Assembly: GCA_021774445.1 (NCBI GenBank)
Contig: JAJFJA010000059.1
Span: forward strand, 219,830-283,829
Source: Alphaproteobacteria bacterium
GTDB taxonomy: Bacteria; Pseudomonadota; Alphaproteobacteria; UBA6615
Reading direction: 5' to 3'
Length of the DNA: 64,000 bases
The notes beneath the pieces were generated by a model that saw only the letters and a list, made by a program, of their open reading frames with translations, was not told where the DNA came from and did no database searches. Each line of letters opens with the position of its first letter. Within the stretch, counting starts at the first letter, position 1. Positions 50,540-59,431 of this stretch are shown here, in pieces. A program made the translations under genes and the position numbers.

Positions 50540-52792
50540 TTACGGTTGCGAGAAACTACCCTCGGGTCCGGTCGTAACGAACAGATAGGCCCATTCGCCC
50601 CGGAAAGCCGGATCCTCTTGCCGCAACACGCGGATGCGCGCCTGTAGCCAAGCGAGATAGTCGGCCGCCGGCTCGACCGGTGGCCGCAGGCCTTCGTAGA
50701 GCGGCCGCGTTGCCGCCAGAACGACCGCGATGTCTTGCCCGAAAGGCGCCGCCGCGAACATCTCGACGTCGTCCGCTCCGCCCCGGCCGACCACGAACCG
50801 CGCATTGGGTGGCCGCCGGATTTGCCGCATACGTTCGTTGGGCAGGATGTGCTGGACGATGCCCTCCGGGTCATAGAAATCGACATACATGTACGAATCA
50901 TACTCGGCCGCTTTCAGTTGGAAGCTCACTCTCATGCCGTCTTCGAACTGCAGGATATCGGCCTGCGCCTCTTCGCCGACGACCAGCGGGTCGTTTTGCT
51001 GTTCGTCGGACTGCGGCAGGCCGAGACCTTCGACCGCCTCCAGCACGCCGCATTGCGGCGGCGGCAGGATCATCAGACTGCCGCTCACCGGGATCGAGGC
51101 GCCGACTGATTGTTCAAGCAAGCCGACGACAAGGCCTCGTAGCTGAGGAATGGGAATGTGACCGCGGACTTCGAGCCCGCCCGTTTCGGGCACGAATGCG
51201 GCTTGCAGCCGACTGCAGGGGAACCGGGCCAGCGCCGAGCCGATGCCCTCGCGCACCTCGCTTTTCGCCGCGTCGGCCGGCTGCATGAACGATTGGATCG
51301 CGGCCAGGGATTGCTCATCGAGACCCTTGTTGATGTTACCCGCCCAAGCCTGCCGAGCCTCCGTTCTTGCCGCAGCGGCGGCCACGTCCTGCGGACCGAT
51401 GCTGGCGGCAAGAATACCCAATTCGGTCTCGTCGGCGGCGAAGCCGGCGGGGATCAGGCCGGCCACCGAATCGGCTTCCGGCGGTGCCGCGTCGATCCCG
51501 TCTCCGCGTGGCGTGTCGCCGGCAACCACCGGCGCAAATGCCCCGGCGGCCTCCACGCGGGCGGCTTCCGGTGCCTCCGTTTCGACTAAGGTTCCCGTAT
51601 CGGCCACCGCGGCGGCGACCTGCGGCTGCGGCGCGGCCGAACCGACCTCGACACCCGTCGCCGCCGATCCGGACACCAGCGCGGCGCCCCCCTCCGCACT
51701 CGCCAGCACCGTGTCGTCAGGCCGCGCCGCGGCGATGTCCTCACCCACCGTAGAGGCTTCCGTGAGGCTGACCGACGGCGGGCTCGCGCGGCGCGCCGCA
51801 GTCGCCGGGGCTATTGCCGCCGCCACCTCGGTAGCGGGAAGATCACCGGTTTCGACCAGCGGCGGCGCCGCATCCACGGCCGGGACCACTTTCGTCGGTA
51901 CCGCCGCGGCCACGACGGCGGCGCCCACAGCCGCGGTCGCGCCGATACTCTCCCCGCGGCCACCGGCTGGCGCCGTTTCGGCGGTTTCGGGCTGGCTGGT
52001 CACGACCAACTCAACCGCCGCAGTCTTGGGCGCGACGTTGTCGCCTCGGGGCGTATCGCCGCGCACCGCATCGCCGCCGTGTTCCGCCGCCGCCAGCCGT
52101 GTCGTCGCGCGATCTCGCACGCGTTCGTTTGGCCTCACCGGAAGCCCTTGTATGGCGGCCGCAACTTGTGGTTCGTCGTCCGGCACGGTCGCCCTGATGT
52201 CTGGGCTTTGCGGAAGCGCGGCGCCAAGGCGATCGGTTGCCCCCGACACGCCGCCCAGGGAGACGCTCTCCGGTCGCCGCGCGACGACGGTCACCGTCTC
52301 CGTCGCGGTCGGGATTATGCCGGTAACCTCCGCTTCGGCACCGATGATTGGCGCCGCGGCGGGCGAAGCGGCGGCGAGACGTTCGGCCGGCAGGCCGCTC
52401 GCCTCAACGCGCCGCTCCTGGTTCAATGCCACGGCGACGACCGCCGGCGCCGGTGTCGAAGAGAGGGCCTGGCCCTCCGGCCTAAGAGCCGGCGCGACGG
52501 TCGTCTGAGGATCGATTGGCCGGGCGCGTCCTCGCGGGATGGCTTGCACACCCAGACGCTCACCCGTGGCCGTGGCCGTGGCCGCCGTCTCAGTGTCCGC
52601 TTCGCTTTCCTCGGCCCGCCGTGACGGCACGCTGACGGTGGCGACCGAGAAGCTGGACTTGACGGCATCGCTGAACGTGACCGGGTCCGGTGCAATCGTC
52701 TCCACCAGGACCATGGCGGCGAGGATGTGCGCGCCGAACGAGACCATAACAGCCGGCGGCCATGCCAGCGCGGGGCGCCTCGGTCCGGTCAT
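50540..52792 (-). CDS. TonB-like N-terminal TM protein with long Ala/Pro/Val-rich linker and DUF4384-like C-terminus
   Basis: N-term WPPAVMVSFGAHILAAMVLVETIAP; low-complexity linker with GDTPRGD twice; C-term YMYVDFYDPEGIVQHILPNERM...EWAYLFVTTGPEGSF. Confidence 0.65.
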   Translation of the reverse strand: MTGPRRPALAWPPAVMVSFGAHILAAMVLVETIAPDPVTFSDAVKSSFSVATVSVPSRRAEESEADTETAATATATGERLGVQAIPRGRARPIDPQTTVAPALRPEGQALSSTPAPAVVAVALNQERRVEASGLPAERLAAASPAAAPIIGAEAEVTGIIPTATETVTVVARRPESVSLGGVSGATDRLGAALPQSPDIRATVPDDEPQVAAAIQGLPVRPNERVRDRATTRLAAAEHGGDAVRGDTPRGDNVAPKTAAVELVVTSQPETAETAPAGGRGESIGATAAVGAAVVAAAVPTKVVPAVDAAPPLVETGDLPATEVAAAIAPATAARRASPPSVSLTEASTVGEDIAAARPDDTVLASAEGGAALVSGSAATGVEVGSAAPQPQVAAAVADTGTLVETEAPEAARVEAAGAFAPVVAGDTPRGDGIDAAPPEADSVAGLIPAGFAADETELGILAASIGPQDVAAAAARTEARQAWAGNINKGLDEQSLAAIQSFMQPADAAKSEVREGIGSALARFPCSRLQAAFVPETGGLEVRGHIPIPQLRGLVVGLLEQSVGASIPVSGSLMILPPPQCGVLEAVEGLGLPQSDEQQNDPLVVGEEAQADILQFEDGMRVSFQLKAAEYDSYMYVDFYDPEGIVQHILPNERMRQIRRPPNARFVVGRGGADDVEMFAAAPFGQDIAVVLAATRPLYEGLRPPVEPAADYLAWLQARIRVLRQEDPAFRGEWAYLFVTTGPEGSFSQP

Positions 52793-53196
52793 GCGCCGGT
52801 CGGCGTGACCACCAGCACGACATCCGCCGCCGCCAGGCCTTCCAGCGCGGTGGTGAGCCGGAGGAGGTGACGAACTGGGGCGCTGGCATCGGCGTTTATG
52901 CGCACGAACAGGGGCACGCTCCGTTGCCCCGCCAACTGGCGCAGGCGGGCCGCGATCCTGTCTAGGTCGTCCTCGACCCCATCGAGCGCCAAGCGCCCGT
53001 CGCCGGCGATTGAGACGGTCACGCCGCCGGCCGGCAGCGCATCGCCGCTCGTCGTGATCGGCGGCGAAAGCTCAAACGGTGAGGTGGCGTCGAAACGCCC
53101 TATCAGCATGAAGAAGATCAGCAGGAAAAAGACCACGTCGATCAGTGTGATCATGGTCTCGTGTTGCGGACGCGGGGGCTGGCGGCGCAAGCGCAC
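52789..53196 (-). CDS. ExbD/TolR family biopolymer transporter
   Basis: RPQHETMITLIDVVFFLLIFFMLIGRFDA. Confidence 0.9.
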   Translation of the reverse strand: MRLRRQPPRPQHETMITLIDVVFFLLIFFMLIGRFDATSPFELSPPITTSGDALPAGGVTVSIAGDGRLALDGVEDDLDRIAARLRQLAGQRSVPLFVRINADASAPVRHLLRLTTALEGLAAADVVLVVTPTGA

Positions 53197-53636
53197 TATT
53201 GTACCTCCAGCCTCAGTACGCGCACGTCCTGGGCGCCGGCCGATGCCAATGTGGCCATCAGGCTGACGAGGGATTGGGTCGAGGCCGCGCCCGAGGGCAG
53301 CACCAGAACCTTTGTTTCAGGCCGTGTCGCCAGCCGCGCCGACACGATACCGCGGAGCGCGCGGTGATCGACCCGCCGGCCTGACACCGCCGTGCCGCCG
53401 TCGGCACTGAGCCGCACCAGCAGGCTGCTCGCCTGGTCGGCCGGGGCCGCCGCCGAACTTTGAGTCGGCTGCCGCGCACCGGCGTCAGGCCGATCTCCGC
53501 TCTGCACCAGGGGGATCATGTCGAGATCCAGGTAGGTCGAGGTGACCATAAAAAAGATCAACATGATGAGCATTACATCGACCAGGGGTGTCATCGTGAT
53601 GATCAGGCCCACCCGACGCTTGCGGGTCAGTCGCAT
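53196..53636 (-). CDS. ExbD/TolR family biopolymer transporter
   Basis: MRLTRKRRVGLIITMTPLVDVMLIMLIFFMVTSTYLDLDMIPL. Confidence 0.92.
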   Translation of the reverse strand: MRLTRKRRVGLIITMTPLVDVMLIMLIFFMVTSTYLDLDMIPLVQSGDRPDAGARQPTQSSAAAPADQASSLLVRLSADGGTAVSGRRVDHRALRGIVSARLATRPETKVLVLPSGAASTQSLVSLMATLASAGAQDVRVLRLEVQ

Positions 53637-53647
53637 GGACGCTCCTT

Positions 53648-54280
53648 CTAGCCGCTGACGCCGTGATTGGCGGTGTTGAGGCGCGTGACGCAATCCTCCA
53701 TGCTATGGCTTACCCGATCGAGCCGCGCACCGAGCAGATTGGCGGCAATCGCCGCCGGGATCGCCACGATCAGCCCCATCGCCGTCGTCAGCAGGGCCTT
53801 CCAAATGCCCGCCGCCAACACCGCCGCGTTGGCGCTGCCGCCGGCGAGTTCGAGCTGCTGAAAGGAATCGATCATGCCGAGGACGGTGCCGAGTAGGCCC
53901 ATAAGCGGACTGACGACGGCGATCACTTCCAGGGTGCGAAGGTGCCGCCCCAGAGTTTCCAGCCGGGCATTGGCCTGACGCTCGACCTCTTCGCGCAGCA
54001 GGGTGCGATCCCACCGTGCCGCCAGGCCTTCCATGGCCGCCGTCAGCACCTCGTTGACCGGGCTGCGGCCCGTCCGCGCCAGGTTCTTGGCTTCTTCGAC
54101 CTCACCCTGCCGCCAGGCCTCCAGCGCCGCGTCACGATTACGCACGCCGGCCAGACTGCCCCAGAAATGCATGATTTTCAGGAACACCAGGGCCAGCGAA
54201 TAGACCGAGAGGAGGCCGAGAATCACCACGATCGGGCCGCCCCGCTCTACCCAGGAAGAGACGAGTTCAACCATGCTCAA
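53648..54280 (-). CDS. MotA/TolQ/ExbB proton channel family protein
   Basis: LRTLEVIAVVSPLMGLLGTVLGMIDSFQQLELAGGSANAAVLAAGIWKALLTTAMGLIVAIPA. Confidence 0.94.
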   Translation of the reverse strand: MSMVELVSSWVERGGPIVVILGLLSVYSLALVFLKIMHFWGSLAGVRNRDAALEAWRQGEVEEAKNLARTGRSPVNEVLTAAMEGLAARWDRTLLREEVERQANARLETLGRHLRTLEVIAVVSPLMGLLGTVLGMIDSFQQLELAGGSANAAVLAAGIWKALLTTAMGLIVAIPAAIAANLLGARLDRVSHSMEDCVTRLNTANHGVSG

Positions 54281-54301
54281 ACCCTCCGTAACGTCGCGCC
54301 G

Positions 54302-54727
54302 CTATTTGACGAGCGCGGCGCTGGCCTTGGACTGCAGGTCGATCAACCCGAAGCAATCGACGGCGGCGTCTTGGCTGACGTCGCAACGCGCGATCTCGTG
54401 CAACAGGATTTCCCCAATATTTTCGCACGGTGTCTCGGGAATTTCGAAGAGTTTCAAGGTCGTACGCGCGGCTGGCAAGGGCGCCGCATCGACCGTCAGA
54501 AGGCGGTCGATAACGCCCTGCTGATCAAGAATGGCGAGCGACATCTCGAAGCCGCCGAACGTCATCTCGGTCCGGTTGCGAAACAGAAAGAACGTGCGAC
54601 AACCGCCCTCGATGGCCTCGAGTTTGTTGAGTTCAACCACGAGTTGGTTGGTTTGCGCCGCACTCCCACCGGCCCAAAGGGCCATGTTGGTAATAATGGC
54701 AAAGGCGCACCAAGCCGCTCTCCACAT
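54302..54727 (-). CDS. Small secreted protein of the ExbB/ExbD locus, unknown function
   Basis: MWRAAWCAFAIITNMALWAGGSAAQTNQLVVELNKLEAIEGGCRTFFLFRNRTEMTFGGFEMSLAILDQQGVIDRLLTVD; signal peptide, co-oriented with exbB. Confidence 0.65.
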   Translation of the reverse strand: MWRAAWCAFAIITNMALWAGGSAAQTNQLVVELNKLEAIEGGCRTFFLFRNRTEMTFGGFEMSLAILDQQGVIDRLLTVDAAPLPAARTTLKLFEIPETPCENIGEILLHEIARCDVSQDAAVDCFGLIDLQSKASAALVK

Positions 54728-54895
54728 GACCAATCTCCTCCCGAAATCCTCACTGAAACAGCCCAGCTTGCACCCCGGGAGCGCCGCATGCCAACAATTA
54801 CGCCGGGCGCGGGTCTTCCGAGAGTTCGGTACAAACCCCGGCCACAACCGCCAATAGCATCATCGCATGGGATTCCGCAGCCGTCGGCCCGGACC

Positions 54896-55041
54896 ATCAC
54901 GACCCGCCTAACCAACATCGACGTCGTCGGCATGGACTTGGTCGGAGTAATCCCGTCCCACGACATCGGCGAAACCACCGCCCTCGCCGGCGCCACCATG
55001 ATCGCCTTCTACCTCGGCCTCCAGCAGCGGCGTGTTGGGGG
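54896..55041 (+). pseudogene. Agmatinase C-terminal remnant
   Basis: [46 protein letters not shown] matches intact agmatinase C-terminus ([45 protein letters not shown]); 54901-55025 aligns gaplessly to 49488-49612. Confidence 0.88.
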
Positions 55042-55304
55042 AGGTCGATCGGCGCGGGGGTTCTGTCTCGCCGATACCTATCGACGAGTCCAGCCGTACA
55101 GGATATAGTGGATACATCGGACTGGACGCCTATATATGGCCCCATGCCATCGAGCGGAAAAGTCAACGTTATGCCTAGGGAAAACAATCCCCGAGTTGAA
55201 CATGTTCCACAGAGGGTATCCGCTCGCCTGACCGGCTATCCTTCAATGATCGGGATTCTGTCTCAGAGCTCTGTAAATCTCGAGGAGGGGAGCGTTTCGC
55301 GCAA

Positions 55305-57344
55305 ATGCTGGACGCTACGTTCGTACATTTGCCAGGAGTCGGAGCCTTAGGTGAAAAGAAGCTCTGGTCCAGGGGCATTCTTACCTGGGACGATCTTTAT
55401 GAGGAGCGTCGAGAGAGGCTACCCCTGCTCGGTCTAATGGGTAGGGAGCACGTCTTTCCAGATCTTGAGGAAAGCTGGCGGGCCCTCGAACGCAAAAACA
55501 GTGAGTACTTCGCACTTGCACTGCCAAGACCTGAGCATTTCCGAATTGCGCTGAGTTTCCCCGAAGAAACGTTGTTCGTTGACATCGAAACGACCGGGCT
55601 GAGCCACTACTACAACGACATCACCGTGATCGGCTTGGCCCGGCAGGGCGAGTACGTCAGCTTTGTGGCGGGAGATAGCCTTGATGAGGCCAAAGATCTC
55701 ATCCGCAACGCGAAATGTATTGTGACCTTCAATGGGACTCTCTTCGATATTCCATTCCTCAAGAAAGAAATGCCAGACATCCAGTTTCCAGCCGCCCATG
55801 TCGATCTAAGATATCTCACGCGACGACTCGGGTGGCAGGGGGGGCAGAAGAGCGTTGAGGAACAGCTCGGTGTTAGCAGACCCAGCGAGCTGGGTGAGCT
55901 AAGGGGAGGTGACGCTCCTGCACTATGGTACGAATACATCGCTGGGCGATCAGAGGCCCTGGACACGTTGGTCCGCTACAACCAAGCCGATTTGCGCGGC
56001 ATGCAAGAAATCCTCGACAAAGCCGTGAACGCATTGATTGAGACTCAGCGCATCAGTTGGGAATGTCCGCCCGAAGCAAAGTTCGCTCGTGCACCGGCCC
56101 AGCCACCCACGCAACATAAGACCAGGGTCTTACCCACGACTGCCGCCAAGCGGCTAGCTGTCTCTGACCTCCTCGGTGACAGCGCACCACGCCGTGTCGT
56201 TGGGATCGACCTCACTGGTTCAGAGAGTCGGCCAAGCGGCTTCTGCGCGCTGGAAGGTCGCAGTGCATTGACCTCGCTCCTTTCAAAAGACGACGAATTG
56301 CTCGAGGGGGTGAGAAAATTCAGACCACACCTGGTATCCATCGACTCGCCTCTTTCCCTCCCAGTCGGCCGCCAATCGCCCTGGGATGATGACCCTGGAC
56401 GTCACAAGTTTGGGATCATGCGGACCTGCGAGCGGATACTGAAACGAAGGGGGGTCAACGTCTACCCAAGTCTGATACCGAGCATGCAAAAATTGACAGC
56501 GCGCGGAATCCGTCTAGCGGAGAGACTTCGCGCAGAGGGTGTGCCGGTGATCGAGTCATATCCGGGAGCCGCTCAGGACATAATGGGCATCCCGCGCAAG
56601 CAAGCAGGCCTCTGCCACCTAAGGCGAGGGCTCGCGAGGTTTGGTCTAACCGGTGCAATCGCCACTGAGGAGGTGTCTCACGACGAGTTGGACGCGGTCA
56701 CGTGCGCGGTTGTAGGCTTGTTCTTCCTCTCGAGGAGATTTGAGGCCCTTGGGAACGCCGACGAAGGATACCTGATTGTGCCTGATCTAAAGAGGAAGGC
56801 TCCAGGCAGCCATCATGTCATCGGTATCAGCGGTTTGATCGCTGCGGGGAAGACCACCGCCGCACGGTATCTCGATAGTAAGGGATACGCGTATGTGCGA
56901 TATAGCCAGGTCATTGAAGCCGAGGCTACAAAGCGTGGTCTGCCAAGAACACGCGAAATACTGCAGCAACTGGGAAAGGAGATACATAGCACCAAGGGCC
57001 AGAAGTGGCTGCTTGATCAGCTGCTAATGCGTCTTGCCGACCTGCCAGACCGCATCGTCGTAGACGGTATGCGGTTCCCCGAAGATCACGCGAATCTGGT
57101 CGAGCGGTTTGGATCGGAGTTCGTCCATGTCCACATAGAAGCGTCTGACAGTGCTCGACGCAGGCGATACCTGTCTATGGGTTATTCGAATGAGGTGTTT
57201 GAAGAAATATCCGTCCATTCAGTAGAAAGTCAGGCGATCAAGCTCACAAAGTTGGCCCACGTCTTGATTGAGAACAACTCGTCTATGGACGCCCTATATG
57301 CAGCCGTGGACCAAGAACAAGCACTAGCAAATTCTGGGGGATGA
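55305..57344 (+). CDS. Fusion protein: YprB-like RNase H-fold exonuclease + DUF429 + P-loop (d)NMP/dephospho-CoA kinase-like domain
   Basis: FVDIETTGLSHYYNDITVIGL / FNGTLFDIPFL; then VVGIDLTGSESRPSGFCAL...VSIDSPLSLPVGR...SYPGAAQDIMG...HDELDAVTCA; then IGISGLIAAGKTTAARYL...IVVDGMRFPED. Confidence 0.82.
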   Translation: MLDATFVHLPGVGALGEKKLWSRGILTWDDLYEERRERLPLLGLMGREHVFPDLEESWRALERKNSEYFALALPRPEHFRIALSFPEETLFVDIETTGLSHYYNDITVIGLARQGEYVSFVAGDSLDEAKDLIRNAKCIVTFNGTLFDIPFLKKEMPDIQFPAAHVDLRYLTRRLGWQGGQKSVEEQLGVSRPSELGELRGGDAPALWYEYIAGRSEALDTLVRYNQADLRGMQEILDKAVNALIETQRISWECPPEAKFARAPAQPPTQHKTRVLPTTAAKRLAVSDLLGDSAPRRVVGIDLTGSESRPSGFCALEGRSALTSLLSKDDELLEGVRKFRPHLVSIDSPLSLPVGRQSPWDDDPGRHKFGIMRTCERILKRRGVNVYPSLIPSMQKLTARGIRLAERLRAEGVPVIESYPGAAQDIMGIPRKQAGLCHLRRGLARFGLTGAIATEEVSHDELDAVTCAVVGLFFLSRRFEALGNADEGYLIVPDLKRKAPGSHHVIGISGLIAAGKTTAARYLDSKGYAYVRYSQVIEAEATKRGLPRTREILQQLGKEIHSTKGQKWLLDQLLMRLADLPDRIVVDGMRFPEDHANLVERFGSEFVHVHIEASDSARRRRYLSMGYSNEVFEEISVHSVESQAIKLTKLAHVLIENNSSMDALYAAVDQEQALANSGG

Positions 57345-57345
57345 G

Positions 57346-58395
57346 ATGCCAGTAACCGTTGTTGTCGGGGGGCAGTTTGGGTCTGAGGGGAAAGGTAAGG
57401 TTTCCCACTGGTTTACCCGCGAGGAGAAAGCGGCTGCAGCGATCCGTGTGGGCGGAACCAATTCAGGACACACAGTGGTCGACCCCACCGGTAAAAGGAG
57501 AGTGTTCAGACAGCTGCCCACTGGAGCAATTCTCGACGGCGTTAGTTGCGTGTTACCCGCCGGCGCATACATCGACCCTGACACTCTCCTTTCAGAAGTC
57601 GCAATGATCGACCTTCCGAAGGAGCGGCTCTTTATCGATCCCCTCGCAACCCTTATTGGCGACCGTGAACGCGAGGAGGAGCGCAAGTCTAGGCTCAAGC
57701 AGGAGATCGGCTCGACACTCAGTGGCACAGGAGCTGCGGTTGCACGCCGCATTTCCAGGGACGGTTCCGCGCGGCTGGCTAGGGACGACGATCGGCTGGC
57801 GCCCTTTCTACAGCACACAGTCCCATATCTGCGGCAGTTACTCGACCAGAGGCGACGAATCGTGATTGAGGGTACCCAGGGATACGGCTTATCCCTGCTC
57901 CATTCATCCGACTACCCCAGGGCAACGTCAAGGGACACAACCGCAGCAGCATTTGTAGCAGAGGCTGGACTGAGTCCGCTCGATGTTGATCAAGTCATTC
58001 TGGTTCTGCGCGCATTTCCCATAAGAGTTGCGGGCAATTCCGGTCACCTACCTGAGGAGATCGACTGGTCCACACTGGCGCGAGAAAGCGGATACGCCAG
58101 CCTCACCGAGCGGACCAGCGTCACCAACGCAGTGCGGCGGGTGGCACGATTTGATCCAGGCGTTGTTGTAGCGGCCATCCAAGCCAACCAACCCACGGCC
58201 ATTGTGCTGAACCACGTTGACTATTTTGATGCTACATGCGCGCATGAGCAGAAAATCACAAGAATCGCGATGCGTCATATTCGAGGGATCGAACGCCGGA
58301 TTGGACGAGCGTTCGATTACCTCGGTGTTGGGCCAGACCATCTGGTAGCATGCTCAATCGGCGCACCGTCTAAGTGTCTTAGTCTCGCGGTGTGA
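57346..58395 (+). CDS. Short adenylosuccinate synthetase-like protein (archaeal/phage PurZ-like)
   Basis: VVVGGQFGSEGKGKVSHW...RVGGTNSGHTVV...IEGTQGYGLSLL...TSRDTTAAAFVAEAGL; 349 aa. Confidence 0.82.
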   Translation: MPVTVVVGGQFGSEGKGKVSHWFTREEKAAAAIRVGGTNSGHTVVDPTGKRRVFRQLPTGAILDGVSCVLPAGAYIDPDTLLSEVAMIDLPKERLFIDPLATLIGDREREEERKSRLKQEIGSTLSGTGAAVARRISRDGSARLARDDDRLAPFLQHTVPYLRQLLDQRRRIVIEGTQGYGLSLLHSSDYPRATSRDTTAAAFVAEAGLSPLDVDQVILVLRAFPIRVAGNSGHLPEEIDWSTLARESGYASLTERTSVTNAVRRVARFDPGVVVAAIQANQPTAIVLNHVDYFDATCAHEQKITRIAMRHIRGIERRIGRAFDYLGVGPDHLVACSIGAPSKCLSLAV

Positions 58396-58414
58396 ACAAG
58401 ACAGCGACCTCAAG

Positions 58415-59431
58415 ATGCCAAACTTAGAGCAATCGCTCGAACGCGAACGTCTTGCTAAAATTCCCTACGTAACCAACGATGCGCATTCAGATAGACAAGG
58501 CGTACTTCTAAGCAACGATATAAAAGCATATATCGACGAATTCAACCTAATCAATCCGTTTTGCTCTGCCAATCTAAAGCCAGCGGGGTACGAGCTCTCC
58601 GTGGGAAACGAATATGTTCTGGGGGGAGACCATCACTATCTCGATTCCGCTGGTGAGGACCAGGAAATCGCAATTCCGCCATTTCAAGTTGCCTTTATCA
58701 AGACGAAGGAGACACTAAACCTTCCCTCATTCCTCATTGGCCGATGGAATCTTAGGGTCCATTGGGCTTACAAAGGATTATTGTGGGTGGGTGCGGCTCA
58801 AGTTGATCCCGGCTACGTTGGGCACCTCTTCTGCCCACTCTATAATCTTGGCCACCAGGTCGTGTACGTGCGCAGAGAAGAGAGGATTGCCCTTATTGAT
58901 TTTGTCAAGACGACGAAGTTTAAGCCGGGAGAATCACAACAATACGTGAGGCCACCGACAAGGCCGACTCTCTCTTCTTTTGGACTAAAAGACCAGAAGA
59001 GCGCTCTTTTCACCGAGATACGAGGCCTGGTAGACGAGTTTGAGAAGAAGATACAAAAACTAGAAAATCAGGTTCGCCTTTTCGGGTCGTTATCGTTCAC
59101 CACATTAGCAATCCTTGTGGCAGCAGGAGCAGCCATAACTGGCTTTAAGGACGTCCCCGCGAACAGTCTGAACGCAGTCGCAATTGTGCTGGCTGCCTTC
59201 GCACTTGTCGCGTGGTTGCTTGAGTTTCTTAGGAACCATCGCACACGGATGTCGGATCGGTTGGAGAGCAAGATCGATGAGATTCGATCCGAATCCTTCT
59301 TCAGGATTGACAGGACCGAAAATGCTCAAGCGACCGCCATCGAAGCACTCAAGTCGCGATTAGATGAGATATCCGGTGCTGTGGACAAAGCGTCGTTGCA
59401 AAAATCGTCACCACCGCACGATGAGGAATGA
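58415..59431 (+). CDS. dCTP deaminase/dUTPase-fold (DCD-like) protein with C-terminal two-TM module
   Basis: PAGYELSVGNEYVLGG...LPSFLIGRWNL...AAQVDPGYVGHLFCPLYNLGHQV...IALIDFVKTT; C-term LFGSLSFTTLAILVAAGAAITG and NSLNAVAIVLAAFALVAWLLEFL. Confidence 0.75.
   Translation: MPNLEQSLERERLAKIPYVTNDAHSDRQGVLLSNDIKAYIDEFNLINPFCSANLKPAGYELSVGNEYVLGGDHHYLDSAGEDQEIAIPPFQVAFIKTKETLNLPSFLIGRWNLRVHWAYKGLLWVGAAQVDPGYVGHLFCPLYNLGHQVVYVRREERIALIDFVKTTKFKPGESQQYVRPPTRPTLSSFGLKDQKSALFTEIRGLVDEFEKKIQKLENQVRLFGSLSFTTLAILVAAGAAITGFKDVPANSLNAVAIVLAAFALVAWLLEFLRNHRTRMSDRLESKIDEIRSESFFRIDRTENAQATAIEALKSRLDEISGAVDKASLQKSSPPHDEE

Noticed and set aside
51243-52508. 421-aa plus-strand ORF rich in Ala/Ser/Thr
   Set aside because: Antisense shadow of the Ala/Pro/Val-rich TonB-like gene; no recognisable domain, typical high-GC artefact.
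53942-55108. 388-aa plus-strand ORF containing the agmatinase tail
   Set aside because: Most of it is antisense to exbB and the small secreted gene; only the agmatinase-like tail is meaningful, and it is reported as a pseudogene remnant.
54900-55300. Possible attachment-site repeat of the tRNA-Thr 3' end (ggtgccgcctgggtgacttgaac)
   Set aside because: Looked for it by eye at the left island edge and did not see a copy; tRNA-mediated integration therefore remains unproven.
55108-55350. 80-aa plus-strand ORF at left edge of island
   Set aside because: Overlaps start of the triple-fusion gene in another frame, no recognisable motif; could not be supported as a fifth gene.
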